From Clostridium sp. CAG:253 (GTDB taxonomy: Bacteria > Bacillota > Clostridia > Lachnospirales > Lachnospiraceae), in NCBI GenBank assembly GCA_000436755.1, contig FR887325.1, positions 27,877 to 52,384 of the forward strand: DNA of 24,508 bases, written 5' to 3'. This document shows, one piece after another, positions 1 through 9,121 of the stretch. Position 1 is the stretch's first letter. Every line of letters starts with the position of its first letter. Both the position numbers and the translations under genes were made by a program. The notes beneath the pieces were generated by a model that saw only the letters and a program-made list of their open reading frames with translations, was not told where the DNA came from and ran no database searches.

Positions 1-1446
1 TCTTCCCGACATAAGTGTTATTTTTATATCTGTTATTGAAGAACCCGTCAAAACTCCGGGATGTTCTCTCTCGTCTATATGCGTCATTATAAGACGCTGC
101 CAGTTCTTATCAAGCTTATCTTCACTAGCCTGTGACTCAACAACTATTCCACTGTCAGGCTCTCCTGGTTCAAGTTTTAAATGTACTTCAGCATAATGTC
201 TCAACGGTTCAAAGTGACCAACACCCTCTACCGTATTTGCGATTGTCTCTTTATAGACTATACTTCCCTCTCCAAATTCAACTCTCGTATGAAACCTTTC
301 CCATATAAGATTTTTAAATACGTCAATCTGAACTTCACCCATAATTCCCGTATGAATTTCCTGCAGTTCTTCATTCCACACTACATGCAGACCCGGTTCT
401 TCCTGTTCAAGTGTCTTCATGTCATCATAAAGCTTGTGTATATCGTCATTTTCCTGCGGTGTAACTTTGTATGTCATAACCGGTTCAAGTACAGGCATTT
501 CAGAATTTTTCTCAACACCCAGTCCCATGCCCGGATAAGTCTTTTCAAGTCCTGTTACAGCACATATCTGTCCTGCCTTAACCTCATCAACAGAATTAAA
601 TTTATTTCCGGAATAAATCCTAATCTGATCCGCTTTTTCGTCAAGCTGTTCAATATACATCTTAGCTTTGAGTTCTCCGCCTGTCACTTTAAGATATGTC
701 AGCCTTTTATTTTTATCATCTCTTGATACCTTATATACTTTCGCTCCAAATTCATTAGGATACTCTTTTTTCAATGTATATTTCTCAAGACCGTCAAGAA
801 TTTCTTCTACTCCATCAAGTTTTAATGCCGAGCCAAAATAACAAGGAACTAATTTCCTCTCAAAAATCAGTTTTCTTATATCCTCATCATCTATATTTCC
901 GGAGTCCATATATTTTTCAAGTACATCCTCATCGCACATTGCGATATTCTCAAAAAATTCATCACCGGTTTCACATGTGAAATCTACACATTCACTTCCG
1001 AATCTCTCTATAATACCTGACATTATTTCGTCTTTCTGACAATCACCGATATCCATTTTATTCACAAAAATAAAAACCGGTACATTATATCTTTTCAGTA
1101 ATCTCCATACTGTCTCAGTGTGGCTTTGTATTCCTGCCGGCCCGCTTATCACAAGTATTGCATAGTCAAGTACCTGCAGTGTTCTCTCCATTTCGGCAGA
1201 AAAATCAACATGTCCCGGTGTATCAAGCAAGGCTATGTCAAGGTCTTTCCACCCAAACATAGCCTGCTTAGAAAATATTGTTATTCCTCTGTCTTTCTCC
1301 ATTGAATATGTGTCAAGGAAAGCATCTTTGTGGTCAACCCTTCCAAGTTTCCTTATACTTCCCGAAAGATAAAGCATCGCTTCCGAAAGCGTTGTCTTGC
1401 CCGAATCAACATGGGCAAGCATCGCCAAAACAATATTATTTTTCAA
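1..1446 (-). CDS. Tet(M)-like ribosomal protection GTPase, partial (C-terminus outside window)
   Basis: This is an EF-G/Tet(M)-type translational GTPase, expected to bind the ribosome. The first 482 codons are open to the window edge. Seen: P-loop AHVDSGKT near residue 13, switch motif [20 protein letters not shown] and a GSALK G5-like motif, followed by domains II and III; at the window edge the domain IV stretch [16 protein letters not shown] matches Tet(M)-type proteins. The start is TTG at 1446-1444, chosen because GGAGG lies at 1457-1453 with a 6-base gap and the GTPase domain begins at once. It overlaps the end of the upstream chemoreceptor gene by 11 bases, so the two are probably translationally coupled. 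Many residues differ from classical Tet(M), so tetracycline resistance should not be assumed; a housekeeping or stress role in translation is equally possible. Confidence 0.85.
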   Translation of the reverse strand, partial: MKNNIVLAMLAHVDSGKTTLSEAMLYLSGSIRKLGRVDHKDAFLDTYSMEKDRGITIFSKQAMFGWKDLDIALLDTPGHVDFSAEMERTLQVLDYAILVISGPAGIQSHTETVWRLLKRYNVPVFIFVNKMDIGDCQKDEIMSGIIERFGSECVDFTCETGDEFFENIAMCDEDVLEKYMDSGNIDDEDIRKLIFERKLVPCYFGSALKLDGVEEILDGLEKYTLKKEYPNEFGAKVYKVSRDDKNKRLTYLKVTGGELKAKMYIEQLDEKADQIRIYSGNKFNSVDEVKAGQICAVTGLEKTYPGMGLGVEKNSEMPVLEPVMTYKVTPQENDDIHKLYDDMKTLEQEEPGLHVVWNEELQEIHTGIMGEVQIDVFKNLIWERFHTRVEFGEGSIVYKETIANTVEGVGHFEPLRHYAEVHLKLEPGEPDSGIVVESQASEDKLDKNWQRLIMTHIDEREHPGVLTGSSITDIKITLMSGR

Positions 1447-2875
1447 AATGTTCCTCCAATTTATCTGACAGTGAACTTATATTTTTAATATATTCCACAA
1501 CCCCCGAAATAGCATTTGTCTGGCTTTTTACACTGGCAAAAACATTTTCTATCATTGCAGAATTTTCTTCTGATGTGGATACCAAAGTCTCAATCTCATC
1601 ATGTATTGACTTAAAATTATTCTGAACCGACTCTATAAGTTCATACTCATTTTTAACAAATGCATTGGCATTGTCCGTGGCATCATTTATCTTATCAAAA
1701 CAGCCTGCAAGTTCCGTCACCTTGTCAACACCCTCGATTGCCGCATTAGCACCGTCACTAATCTTGTCCGCAACATCATTTATTGACTCTGCGAGTTTTC
1801 CAAGAATCTGCTGGATGTTTCCTGCTGCCTGTGCACTCTGCTCTGACAATCCGCGTATCTCATCGGCAACAACAGCAAAACCTTTACCGTGTTCTCCTGC
1901 CCTCGCTGCTTCTATAGAAGCATTGAGAGACAAAAGATTTGTCTGTGATGCAATAGAATTTATCTCTGCAAGAATATCCTTAATCCTATCCATCTCATTT
2001 ATAAGAGAAAGTGTGGCATCCTTTGCTTCCAAAACTGTTCCTGACATTCTGCCAAGTTCCGTTTTTACATACCCTGCCTCTTTGTTTCCTGTATCTACTG
2101 CGCTATTTACATCCTCAAAACTTTCTTCAAGTTTTTTGGCATACTCAAGATTTTCATTTATATCATCTGCAGCATGTCCAATCTTTTCACTTACAGCTAT
2201 CGTTGCCTGAGATGTACTGTCTGTTGCCTCATTCATCTGCTCTGTTGCCTGTCCTACATTCTGTGCATTTTCATCAAGCGAATTCACCTCATTACGGCAT
2301 TCTGCTATCACACCTCTAAGCTCATCAGCAATTGACATAGCTACATTTTCATTATTCTTAATCTCATCTCTAGCCTTCTCAGATTTATTTAAGAGATTTC
2401 TGCCTCTCTTTGTCGCATTTACAAGAACTGCACCGGTAAATGCGAAAAATAGTACTTTCATAAAAGCTGATGTGCGGCTTTCCTTTGTTCCTGCTATAAC
2501 TACCGGATTTATAATTGTAAATATAAGACCCAGCACACCAACGGGTATTGCAAAATATAACACATATGTACTTTCAAAATACATTGCCATCATCGCAAGA
2601 AACACATAATTTGCAAGGAACGTTATCGGATTTCCACCCATTACAAATGCATATGCAAATGTTCCAACCGAAGGTATTACTGTTATCATAAGTGCCGTTG
2701 CCAAATCATTCTTTATGTACTTATATCCAACGAATACAAGTAAACCGCACAATATCAAAATTGCTGTACCTATATAACTTTTAACTGATACACCATAGCT
2801 CACAAAAGTCATGATAACCAATAATAAAACTCCTACCTCTACAATCAACATGTTTTTTTCATGAAGTTCCCGCAT
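1436..2875 (-). CDS. methyl-accepting chemotaxis protein with six-helix membrane domain
   Basis: This is a chemoreceptor that would signal to CheA/CheW from the membrane. The N-terminal 155 residues show about six hydrophobic segments (roughly 9-29, 33-52, 57-79, 86-100, 104-125, 137-153) with short loops and no large periplasmic sensing domain; no HAMP domain is apparent. The rest is a long coiled coil whose signalling tip is at about residues 302-350 (motif [20 protein letters not shown], then [12 protein letters not shown]). Such receptors may sense the membrane state or ligands within the bilayer. The start ATG follows AAGGAGA and lies 13 bases after the RNase H stop. The end overlaps the TTG start of the downstream GTPase. 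The gene is the fourth in the gltX operon. Confidence 0.92.
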   Translation of the reverse strand: MRELHEKNMLIVEVGVLLLVIMTFVSYGVSVKSYIGTAILILCGLLVFVGYKYIKNDLATALMITVIPSVGTFAYAFVMGGNPITFLANYVFLAMMAMYFESTYVLYFAIPVGVLGLIFTIINPVVIAGTKESRTSAFMKVLFFAFTGAVLVNATKRGRNLLNKSEKARDEIKNNENVAMSIADELRGVIAECRNEVNSLDENAQNVGQATEQMNEATDSTSQATIAVSEKIGHAADDINENLEYAKKLEESFEDVNSAVDTGNKEAGYVKTELGRMSGTVLEAKDATLSLINEMDRIKDILAEINSIASQTNLLSLNASIEAARAGEHGKGFAVVADEIRGLSEQSAQAAGNIQQILGKLAESINDVADKISDGANAAIEGVDKVTELAGCFDKINDATDNANAFVKNEYELIESVQNNFKSIHDEIETLVSTSEENSAMIENVFASVKSQTNAISGVVEYIKNISSLSDKLEEHFEK

Positions 2876-2888
2876 ATATAATCTCCTT

Positions 2889-3485
2889 TTAATTTAAGCC
2901 TAAAGCTTCCTTTGCCAATATATCAGCCATATCATTGTACCTGTCATTTGAATGCCCTTTTACCTTTACAAATCTTATATTTATATGATTTTTTATACTG
3001 TCAAAATATGCCTTATATGCCTTTGTTCCATCTTTGTTTGCTTTCCATTCACCGAGGCACCATCTTGCTATCCCCTCATAATCGTGATATATCGCAATAG
3101 ACTTATATCCGTTTTCTAAGGCATATTTCATTGCTGCCTCGGCACCTTTTATCTCCCCTGCAACATTCCGCATAGACGCAAGATTTTTATCATCCATCCT
3201 GCCATTGAATTTAGTAATAACTTCATTTTCTTTCAATATAACAACCCCATAAGAAAATTCATTTGTGGCTATATTGTAACTTCCATCCACATATGCCGTA
3301 ATCTCATCTGCATCATTTGCACATGCTCCTTTTGTACTATCCAGATATTCCATAGCTTCTTTTCTGCTTTTAAAGCTTTTGTACTTTGCTCCTGAATACC
3401 CGTCAACCTGTTTCTTGCAATCAATCCAGCTTTCAAAAATTCCGATGTTTCTTCCTTCTTTTACAGCATAAAACTTTCCAGCCAT
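2889..3485 (-). CDS. ribonuclease H with N-terminal viroplasmin-like domain
   Basis: This is an RNase HI-type enzyme that would cut RNA in RNA-DNA hybrids. Residues 1-50 ([16 protein letters not shown], then [13 protein letters not shown]) form the viroplasmin-like nucleic-acid-binding domain found in eukaryotic RNase H1 and many Firmicutes enzymes. The catalytic domain follows, with the acidic residues in place: Asp67 (AYVDGSYN), Glu111 (GEIKGAEAA), Asp135 (IYHDYEG) and Asp185 (DRYNDMAD). The length of 198 residues is normal for this form. The start ATG is preceded by AGGAGG. The gene lies between the HPt gene (50 bases) and the chemoreceptor (13 bases), so it is probably co-transcribed with gltX. 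Confidence 0.93.
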   Translation of the reverse strand: MAGKFYAVKEGRNIGIFESWIDCKKQVDGYSGAKYKSFKSRKEAMEYLDSTKGACANDADEITAYVDGSYNIATNEFSYGVVILKENEVITKFNGRMDDKNLASMRNVAGEIKGAEAAMKYALENGYKSIAIYHDYEGIARWCLGEWKANKDGTKAYKAYFDSIKNHINIRFVKVKGHSNDRYNDMADILAKEALGLN

Positions 3486-3535
3486 AACCCTCCTCTCTAT
3501 TTCTCCTAAACCTGCATGGGAAAATATTTTATTTT

Positions 3536-3883
3536 TTATGCATCTAAAAACTTATCGTATTCTTTCTTTTCCTCCATAAGCTTCAGATATATGACATCCA
3601 TTCCATCTAAAATACCGTTTCTTAACGGTTCCACAAGTTCAACAACTATATCAAGCATTGGATCAAGTCCCATATTGGCAGCTAATCCCTTTAATGTATG
3701 TGCACTCTCAAAAGCTGCTTTTACATCATTTGCTTCAATTGCTTTGCCAAGTTCTTCAAAACTTGAATCATTAAGCATTTCTCTAAGACACTTTTCATAG
3801 AAATCTTCGTCACCTAAAAATCTTTCCAAAGTCACTTTCATATCACAGCCATGGTTTGAAAGTTCTTCCGTAAGCTTGCTCAT
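3536..3883 (-). CDS. stand-alone HPt (histidine phosphotransfer) domain protein
   Basis: This is a small cytoplasmic phosphotransfer protein of 115 residues. The HPt motif AHTLKGLAAN holds the expected phospho-accepting His62. The whole protein fits one four-helix HPt domain, with no receiver or kinase domain attached. It would shuttle phosphate between a hybrid sensor kinase and a response regulator, none of which is in this operon. The start ATG follows GGAGG by 8 bases. The gene is 49 bases after gltX and 50 bases before RNase H. Its partner is unknown; a chemosensory or multi-step relay is plausible but not shown. Confidence 0.88.
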   Translation of the reverse strand: MSKLTEELSNHGCDMKVTLERFLGDEDFYEKCLREMLNDSSFEELGKAIEANDVKAAFESAHTLKGLAANMGLDPMLDIVVELVEPLRNGILDGMDVIYLKLMEEKKEYDKFLDA

Positions 3884-3932
3884 CCAAATTTCCTCCTGTG
3901 TATTTTCATTTTAAATATTGCTTTTCTGCTGC

Positions 3933-5591
3933 CTACTGTGTTATAACAGCGTTTATTCTGTCATTCATCTGCTCTTCACCCATAATGTGAACTATAGACC
4001 AAAGATCAGGAGTATTTGCTCTGCCTGTAATTGCAATTCTTACAATTTCTGCTATATCAGAAACATTTCCCTTATACTTCTCAGGCTCAGCTTTGTATGC
4101 TTTCATGTCTGACGCATATCCAAGCTTGTCTGCTATCTCTTTAAGTTTGTTAAACCACTGTGAATTATCATCATCATGACTGTAAAGTGCCTGATATTCT
4201 TTTAATACTTCGTTTACAGTTTCCTTATCTGCTCTAAATTCATCTTTTTCCTGTTCCTGCTCAATATCAAAGAAATAAGAAATCATCTCAAATACCTGTT
4301 TTGCATAAACAAGGTCTTTTCTTCTGCGCTTCATTCCGACACCCATATAAAGTCTCAATATAGCAAGCATTTTTTCTTTATCTGCAAACCATACTTTACT
4401 CTTCTCAGGTTCATTTTCGCATGCCCAATCATATAAAAAATCATAAACTTCATTCTCCGAAAGTTTTGAAAGCTCATTTTTACAAATGTTGTGAAGTTTG
4501 TCCTTGTCAAACAAAGCACCTGACTTGCTCATGTTGTCAACAGAGAACGGAAATTCATTTATATCCTTGTCAGGGAATTTGTCGTGCCATTCTTCAAAGT
4601 TTGAATTGAGCAATGTAAGAAGATATACTTTCATACAATATGGATGATATCCGTCTTTTCTATAATAATCAAGTGAAAGTTCAGGATCCTTTCTCTTTGA
4701 AAGCTTTCTCTTTCCACCTGTCTCCTCATCAAATTTCATAAGATGTGCTGTATGACCGTATTTTGGCATCTTAAATCCAAGAAGATGGAAAAGCTCATAA
4801 TGTGTAGGAACTGATGCAAGCCACTCACCGCCTCTGATAACCATTGTCGTTCTCATAAGATGGTCGTCAACCGCATGTGCAAAGTGGTAAGTAGGCACAC
4901 CATCCTGCTTCAATATAACAATATCATGTATATTCTCAGGAAGTTTTATCTCTCCCTTTATGCTGTCAACAAATGTGATTTCCCTGTCGGGCTGTCCCTG
5001 TGAACGAAGTCTGACAACATACGGCTTACCTTCTTTTATATTTTTCTCTATCTCTTCATATGAGAGATTGCGGCATGTCGCATATTTTCCGTAATAACCT
5101 GTAAGCACCTTGTCGGCTTCCTGCTGTTCCCTGACTTTTGAAAGTTCATCTTCTGTACAAAAACAAGGATAAGCAAGACCTTTTTTCACGAGTTCCTTGA
5201 CATATGTGTGATATATCTCAACTCTCTGTCTCTGGAAATATGGTCCATATGCATTTCCTTCATCCGAGCCCTCAAATCCGGCACCCTCATCAAATTCTAT
5301 GTCGAAATAACGAAGTACATTTATAATAGTCTCAACTGCACCTTCTACCTTTCTCTTTGCATCAGTATCTTCTATACGAAGATAAAATACACCTTTTTTT
5401 CTGTGTGCTATACGCTCGTCAGCCAAAGCACTGTATAAATTGCCAAGATGTATAAAACCTGTAGGGCTTGGCGCCATTCTTGTAACTTCTGCACCCTTTG
5501 GCAGTTTTCTATATGGAAATTTCTCCTCGTAGTATTCCGGTGTCTCTAATTTCTCCGGGAACAATAAATCCGCTAACTTCTGATTGTCCAT
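3933..5591 (-). CDS. gltX: glutamate--tRNA ligase
   Basis: Class I aminoacyl-tRNA synthetase that charges tRNA-Glu with glutamate in the cytoplasm. The nucleotide-binding motif is PSPTGFIHLGN at residues 41-51, a HIGH-type signature with HLGN; RIEDTD follows at 72-77. Cysteines 143, 145 and 173 lie where many GluRS enzymes bind zinc. The KMSKS-type loop is KLSKR at 296-300. The protein is 552 residues, slightly longer than typical bacterial GluRS of about 480, as in a clostridial subgroup. A good promoter lies about 90 bases upstream and the leader is too short for a T-box. It is the first gene of a five-gene run with HPt, RNase H, chemoreceptor and GTPase genes. Confidence 0.95.
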   Translation of the reverse strand: MDNQKLADLLFPEKLETPEYYEEKFPYRKLPKGAEVTRMAPSPTGFIHLGNLYSALADERIAHRKKGVFYLRIEDTDAKRKVEGAVETIINVLRYFDIEFDEGAGFEGSDEGNAYGPYFQRQRVEIYHTYVKELVKKGLAYPCFCTEDELSKVREQQEADKVLTGYYGKYATCRNLSYEEIEKNIKEGKPYVVRLRSQGQPDREITFVDSIKGEIKLPENIHDIVILKQDGVPTYHFAHAVDDHLMRTTMVIRGGEWLASVPTHYELFHLLGFKMPKYGHTAHLMKFDEETGGKRKLSKRKDPELSLDYYRKDGYHPYCMKVYLLTLLNSNFEEWHDKFPDKDINEFPFSVDNMSKSGALFDKDKLHNICKNELSKLSENEVYDFLYDWACENEPEKSKVWFADKEKMLAILRLYMGVGMKRRRKDLVYAKQVFEMISYFFDIEQEQEKDEFRADKETVNEVLKEYQALYSHDDDNSQWFNKLKEIADKLGYASDMKAYKAEPEKYKGNVSDIAEIVRIAITGRANTPDLWSIVHIMGEEQMNDRINAVITQ

Positions 5592-5659
5592 TTTGTCTCT
5601 CCATTTCTAACTGTTTTTAAATATCTTTTCGCTTCAGATATTCAATCTATATATATCCT

Positions 5660-5688
5660 ATTTTACACATAGACACCCCATTTGTAAA
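5660..5688 (-). promoter_or_regulatory. sigma-A type promoter for the gltX operon
   Basis: On the minus strand, TTTACA (5688-5683) and TAAAAT (5665-5660) are separated by 17 bases. Transcription would start near 5653, about 60 bases before the gltX start. Confidence 0.65.
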
Positions 5689-5753
5689 GAACGACAGCAA
5701 AATCCTGAAAGTATTTGTAACAGCTAAACCTTGCACTTCCTGCATTCACAAAA

Positions 5754-7001
5754 CTATGCTTTCCATATTGATTTTATTATGTCAAATGGTTTTGGAGCTT
5801 TTCCGTATAACAACACACCTACCCTGTAAATCTTAGCTGATATGACACCTGTTCCAATGACTGATGCAATAAGTATCACAATGGAGATTATTATTTCATA
5901 AAAAGGTACTGTTGTCATTGCTATCCTTGTAAACATAGCCATAGGTGATGTAAACGGTACAAACGAACATATCTTTACAAGCAGTGTATCAACACTTCCA
6001 CCCGACATAGCAGATACCACAACCACAAATCCAACAATGAATATAAGACTTATAGGCATAACTGCCGTATTTATATCCTCAAGTTTTGACACTGTTGAAC
6101 CGACTGCACCATATAAAAAAGCATATATTAAAAAGCCAAGTATGAAGAATACAAGCATATATACAAACAGCTCAGCAGGTATGTCAAATATTGACTTTAT
6201 CAAACCGTTATCCGTCCAGTATGATTTATTTATGTTAAAGCATAAAAGGGATGCTCCAAATATGGCTGCTATCTGTATAAATCCCGCTATGCAGGATGCA
6301 ATGACTTTTCCAAACATCATTGCAACAGGCTTTGCACTCGTTATAAGAAGTTCCATTGCACGCGAACTCTTTTCGGATGCAACATTTGTGGCAACCATCT
6401 GTCCATATAAAAGTATTACCATATAAAGTGCAAACACCATTATGTATGTATAGAGAAAATACTGCATCTGATTCTTGCCAAGTTCCTTTGTATTACCGTC
6501 AATCTGTTTTGTAAGTATGGCATTTACCTGGCTTTCAGACAATCCGCTTTTAAGCATTTCATTTGAACGATAAACTTCTTTAAGAATTTCTTCCACTGCC
6601 TCCTGATTATTGTCATACATTGAAAGATTTTCTACATAATATGTATAAGAAGTAAGACCTTTAAGCACAAACGCACAGTCTGCATCACCATCAGTTATCT
6701 GCTTTTTGATGCTCTTTATGTCATTGTCCACAATTTTTATTTCATAGTCAGAAAATACATTTGCAAATGCTTCTTTTGCGATTTTTTCATTTTCCTTATT
6801 ATCTCCTGCAAGCAGCATTACCTCAGTTGGATTTTCAATCGACTTATCATCACTTTCATCTCCACTCTGATTCAAAATACGCGGCATAAACATAACAACA
6901 GCTATTATCACCACAAGCAATACCGTAACGCCCACAAAAACCTTGTTTTTCATATAATTTTTTAATTCAAACTTTAATATTTTTCCAAACTGTTTCATCA
7001 T
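5754..7001 (-). CDS. ABC transporter permease, NatB-like
   Basis: This is the membrane subunit of an ABC-2 type exporter. There is one N-terminal membrane helix (about residues 20-39), an extracytoplasmic region of about 140 residues, then further membrane segments at roughly 181-206, 230-255, 276-300, 314-332 and 366-389. The motif EKSSRAMELLITSAKP between helices is typical of NatB/YhaP-like permeases. The ORF opens with two ATG codons: the first overlaps the stop of the ATPase gene (ATGA), while the second (6998) has better spacing to the GGGGGAG ribosome binding site. The family includes Na+ exporters and antimicrobial or toxic-compound exporters; the substrate cannot be told from sequence. 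Confidence 0.88.
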   Translation of the reverse strand: MMKQFGKILKFELKNYMKNKVFVGVTVLLVVIIAVVMFMPRILNQSGDESDDKSIENPTEVMLLAGDNKENEKIAKEAFANVFSDYEIKIVDNDIKSIKKQITDGDADCAFVLKGLTSYTYYVENLSMYDNNQEAVEEILKEVYRSNEMLKSGLSESQVNAILTKQIDGNTKELGKNQMQYFLYTYIMVFALYMVILLYGQMVATNVASEKSSRAMELLITSAKPVAMMFGKVIASCIAGFIQIAAIFGASLLCFNINKSYWTDNGLIKSIFDIPAELFVYMLVFFILGFLIYAFLYGAVGSTVSKLEDINTAVMPISLIFIVGFVVVVSAMSGGSVDTLLVKICSFVPFTSPMAMFTRIAMTTVPFYEIIISIVILIASVIGTGVISAKIYRVGVLLYGKAPKPFDIIKSIWKA

Positions 7002-7900
7002 TCTCCCCCCTGTTTATTATCGCTTGTATATTCCACAAATATATCATTTAACGCAGGCTCATAAACTTTTATCTCATCAACATCATATTTATCAGTAATA
7101 TTTTTCATGACAGCTTTCTTTTCATCCGGTGCTTTAAGAGTAATGATAAGTTCTCCACTCTCTCCCCTGCTGCACATTTCTCCATATTCTGCAGCTATCT
7201 CACTATCCTGTACTGAGCGCACTACAAGACGATTGCGTGGATAATTGTGCTTTATCTCATGCAGGTCACCTGTAAGTACAACCTCCCCACCGTTTATAAT
7301 AGCTATATTGTCACAAAATTCTTCTATATAATTCATCTGATGGCTTGAAAATAATACAATCTTTCCTTTTTGTATAGTTTCTTTAACCACATCTTTAAGT
7401 AACATTGCATTTACAGGATCAAGTCCCGAAAACGGCTCATCAAGAATAACTATTTCCGGATTGTGCGCCAGTGCCGTGATAAGCTGTATCTTCTGCTGAT
7501 TTCCCTTTGACAATGTATCAAGACGCTTATTGCGATATTTCTTCATATCAAGCCTGTCAAGCCAGTAATCTATCTCCTTTACGGCATCGCTCTTTTTCAT
7601 TCCTTTAAGTTCAGCAAAATAAACAAGCTGCTCTATTATCTTCTTTTTTGGATATAAACCTCTTTCTTCCGGCAGATATCCAAAACCCACCTTGTCATAG
7701 TCTATCGGTCTGCCATCAAACAGCACCTCTCCGCTGTCTGCCGGGAATACATCCATCATAATACGGATAGATGTTGTTTTTCCAGCTCCGTTTCGTCCAA
7801 GCATTCCAAAAGCCTTTCCACTCTCAGCTCTTAATGACACACCCTTTAAGACTTTTTTGTCACCGAAAGACTTTTCAATGTTTTTTAATTCAAGTATCAT
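6998..7900 (-). CDS. ABC transporter ATP-binding protein, NatA-like
   Basis: ATPase subunit that powers the adjacent permease. Seen: Walker A GRNGAGKT (residues 35-42), signature LSKGNQQ (130-136, a SKG variant of LSGGQ usual in this family), Walker B IVILDEP (150-156), D-loop GLDP and H-loop His187. A C-terminal extension of about 80 residues follows, as in NatA-type ATPases. The length of 300 residues is normal. The start ATG is preceded by GGGAGGGAG. The stop codon overlaps the permease start by 4 bases, which indicates translational coupling. A promoter lies just upstream. Whether the pair exports sodium, a peptide or a drug is not decidable here. Confidence 0.92.
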   Translation of the reverse strand: MILELKNIEKSFGDKKVLKGVSLRAESGKAFGMLGRNGAGKTTSIRIMMDVFPADSGEVLFDGRPIDYDKVGFGYLPEERGLYPKKKIIEQLVYFAELKGMKKSDAVKEIDYWLDRLDMKKYRNKRLDTLSKGNQQKIQLITALAHNPEIVILDEPFSGLDPVNAMLLKDVVKETIQKGKIVLFSSHQMNYIEEFCDNIAIINGGEVVLTGDLHEIKHNYPRNRLVVRSVQDSEIAAEYGEMCSRGESGELIITLKAPDEKKAVMKNITDKYDVDEIKVYEPALNDIFVEYTSDNKQGGE

Positions 7901-7928
7901 TCATTTCTCCCTCCCTGATAATACATTT

Positions 7929-7957
7929 ATTATGTATATCATTTTATTTTTTTTCAA
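7929..7957 (-). promoter_or_regulatory. sigma-A type promoter for the ABC exporter operon
   Basis: On the minus strand, TTGAAA (7957-7952) and CATAAT (7934-7929) are 17 bases apart. The predicted start near 7922 leaves a leader of about 20 bases before the ATPase gene. Confidence 0.55.
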
Positions 7958-8019
7958 ATAATCTTATATAGTTTACCATAAAAACAATTCATTAGCAAAA
8001 AATATAGACAAATCATATT

Positions 8020-8904
8020 CTATATGGATTTACGATATTTTTTCGGTGTTATATTCATCTTATCTCCAAATACCCTGTAAAAATAACTCATGTTCTTAAA
8101 TCCACAGTCAAATGCAATATCTGTTACACTTTCTTTTGTTTTCCTTAGTTTCATACAGGCATGTTCTATCCTTACCGCATTGATATATTCTGTCGGCGTC
8201 ATATGATAAGTTTCCTTAAATATTCTCAAAAAATGCCTCTCGGAATACCCTGCTCTTTCTGAAAGCTGTTCTACCGATATTTCCTGTCTGAAATTCTTAT
8301 CTATCCATGTTATGACTTCGCCAAGTTTCAATGGTGAAATCTTATCTTCCCCCCTGTCTCTGTTTGTTTTATAAATTCTTGATAATCTCACCAGAAGTTC
8401 CATAAATTTTGATGTGATAAATGTTTTATACCCCTCTTTTTTTTGTTTATACTCATTATTCATGACAGCTATCGTTGCTTTAACCTGCTCAAATTCTTCT
8501 TTTTCAAGCGACATCCTCCCTGTGAAATGATGATTTTTCACAAGTCCCGGTTCAATATAAAACATTGCCTGAAAACCGCTCATTGTACTTATATCATACT
8601 TTTTAAGATTAAAATAATCTTCTCTGAACATAATATTGCATATTCTGAAATTATGCGTGTCTGTATACCCGTGTTTTGTATCTCCGTGTACAATAAATAC
8701 ATCGCCTTTTTTTACAGGCATCTTCTCATCTTCCACAATATGACATGCTTCTCCCGACAGAACTATCGTAAGCTCCGAAAAATCTTTATGACTGTGAATA
8801 AACAGTTCATTATCATGCCTGCCATATTGAATAAAAAACGGAAAACTGCTGTCATTTGTAAACTCACTCAGTTCATATATTTTATAATCATTACTCCCCT
8901 GCAT
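8020..8904 (-). CDS. AraC-family transcriptional regulator with cupin sensor domain
   Basis: DNA-binding regulator, probably controlling carbohydrate use. The N-terminal half is a cupin/AraC-type ligand-binding domain (FIHSHKDFSELTIVLSGEA, then KKGDVFIVHGDTKHG). The C-terminal 100 residues hold two helix-turn-helix motifs (VEQLSERAGYSERHFLRIF and VTDIAFDCGFKNMSYFYRVF) and end as usual for AraC proteins. The ORF is open to a GTG at 8919, but ATG at 8904 has GAAGGAG at an ideal 6-base distance, so I prefer 8904 (294 residues). The gene is divergent from the GH43 glycosidase across about 215 bases, which points to the glycosidase as its target. Confidence 0.92.
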   Translation of the reverse strand: MQGSNDYKIYELSEFTNDSSFPFFIQYGRHDNELFIHSHKDFSELTIVLSGEACHIVEDEKMPVKKGDVFIVHGDTKHGYTDTHNFRICNIMFREDYFNLKKYDISTMSGFQAMFYIEPGLVKNHHFTGRMSLEKEEFEQVKATIAVMNNEYKQKKEGYKTFITSKFMELLVRLSRIYKTNRDRGEDKISPLKLGEVITWIDKNFRQEISVEQLSERAGYSERHFLRIFKETYHMTPTEYINAVRIEHACMKLRKTKESVTDIAFDCGFKNMSYFYRVFGDKMNITPKKYRKSI

Positions 8905-8919
8905 CTTTTTCTCCTTCAC

Positions 8920-9121
8920 CGTTTCCTTATCTTTTTACTGATGTCCGATTTGTATATTTTTATGTCTTAATAATTGATGAAAACTGCTGTTTTTACTGCT
9001 ATCTTGTTTGTAGAATATATTATATAAATTATTGTCCCCGTTCTCAAGGGATAACACAATTTTTATAAAAACTAAATAACATTATACAACGCAAAATAAA
9101 AAGAAAGAGGTAAAATAACAT
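8920..9121. promoter_or_regulatory. divergent intergenic region between the AraC regulator and GH43 genes
   Basis: About 200 AT-rich bases that must hold both promoters and the AraC-type operator. A perfect 12-base palindrome, TTTTTATAAAAA, lies at 9060-9071. A ribosome binding site GAAAGAGG is at 9103-9110, 11 bases before the GH43 ATG. I could not choose convincing -35/-10 pairs here. Confidence 0.45.

Noticed and set aside
1-1446. Calling the GTPase a tetracycline resistance gene.
   Set aside because: G motifs and domain order match the family, but the many differences from Tet(M) and the location in a gltX operon do not support resistance.
181-1625. Plus-strand open frames across the left end.
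   Set aside because: They lie opposite the GTPase and chemoreceptor coding regions and have implausible Phe/Ile/Tyr/Cys-rich composition.
5592-5753. T-box leader before gltX.
   Set aside because: The promoter at 5688-5660 leaves a leader of only about 60 bases, with no T-box core or terminator hairpin.
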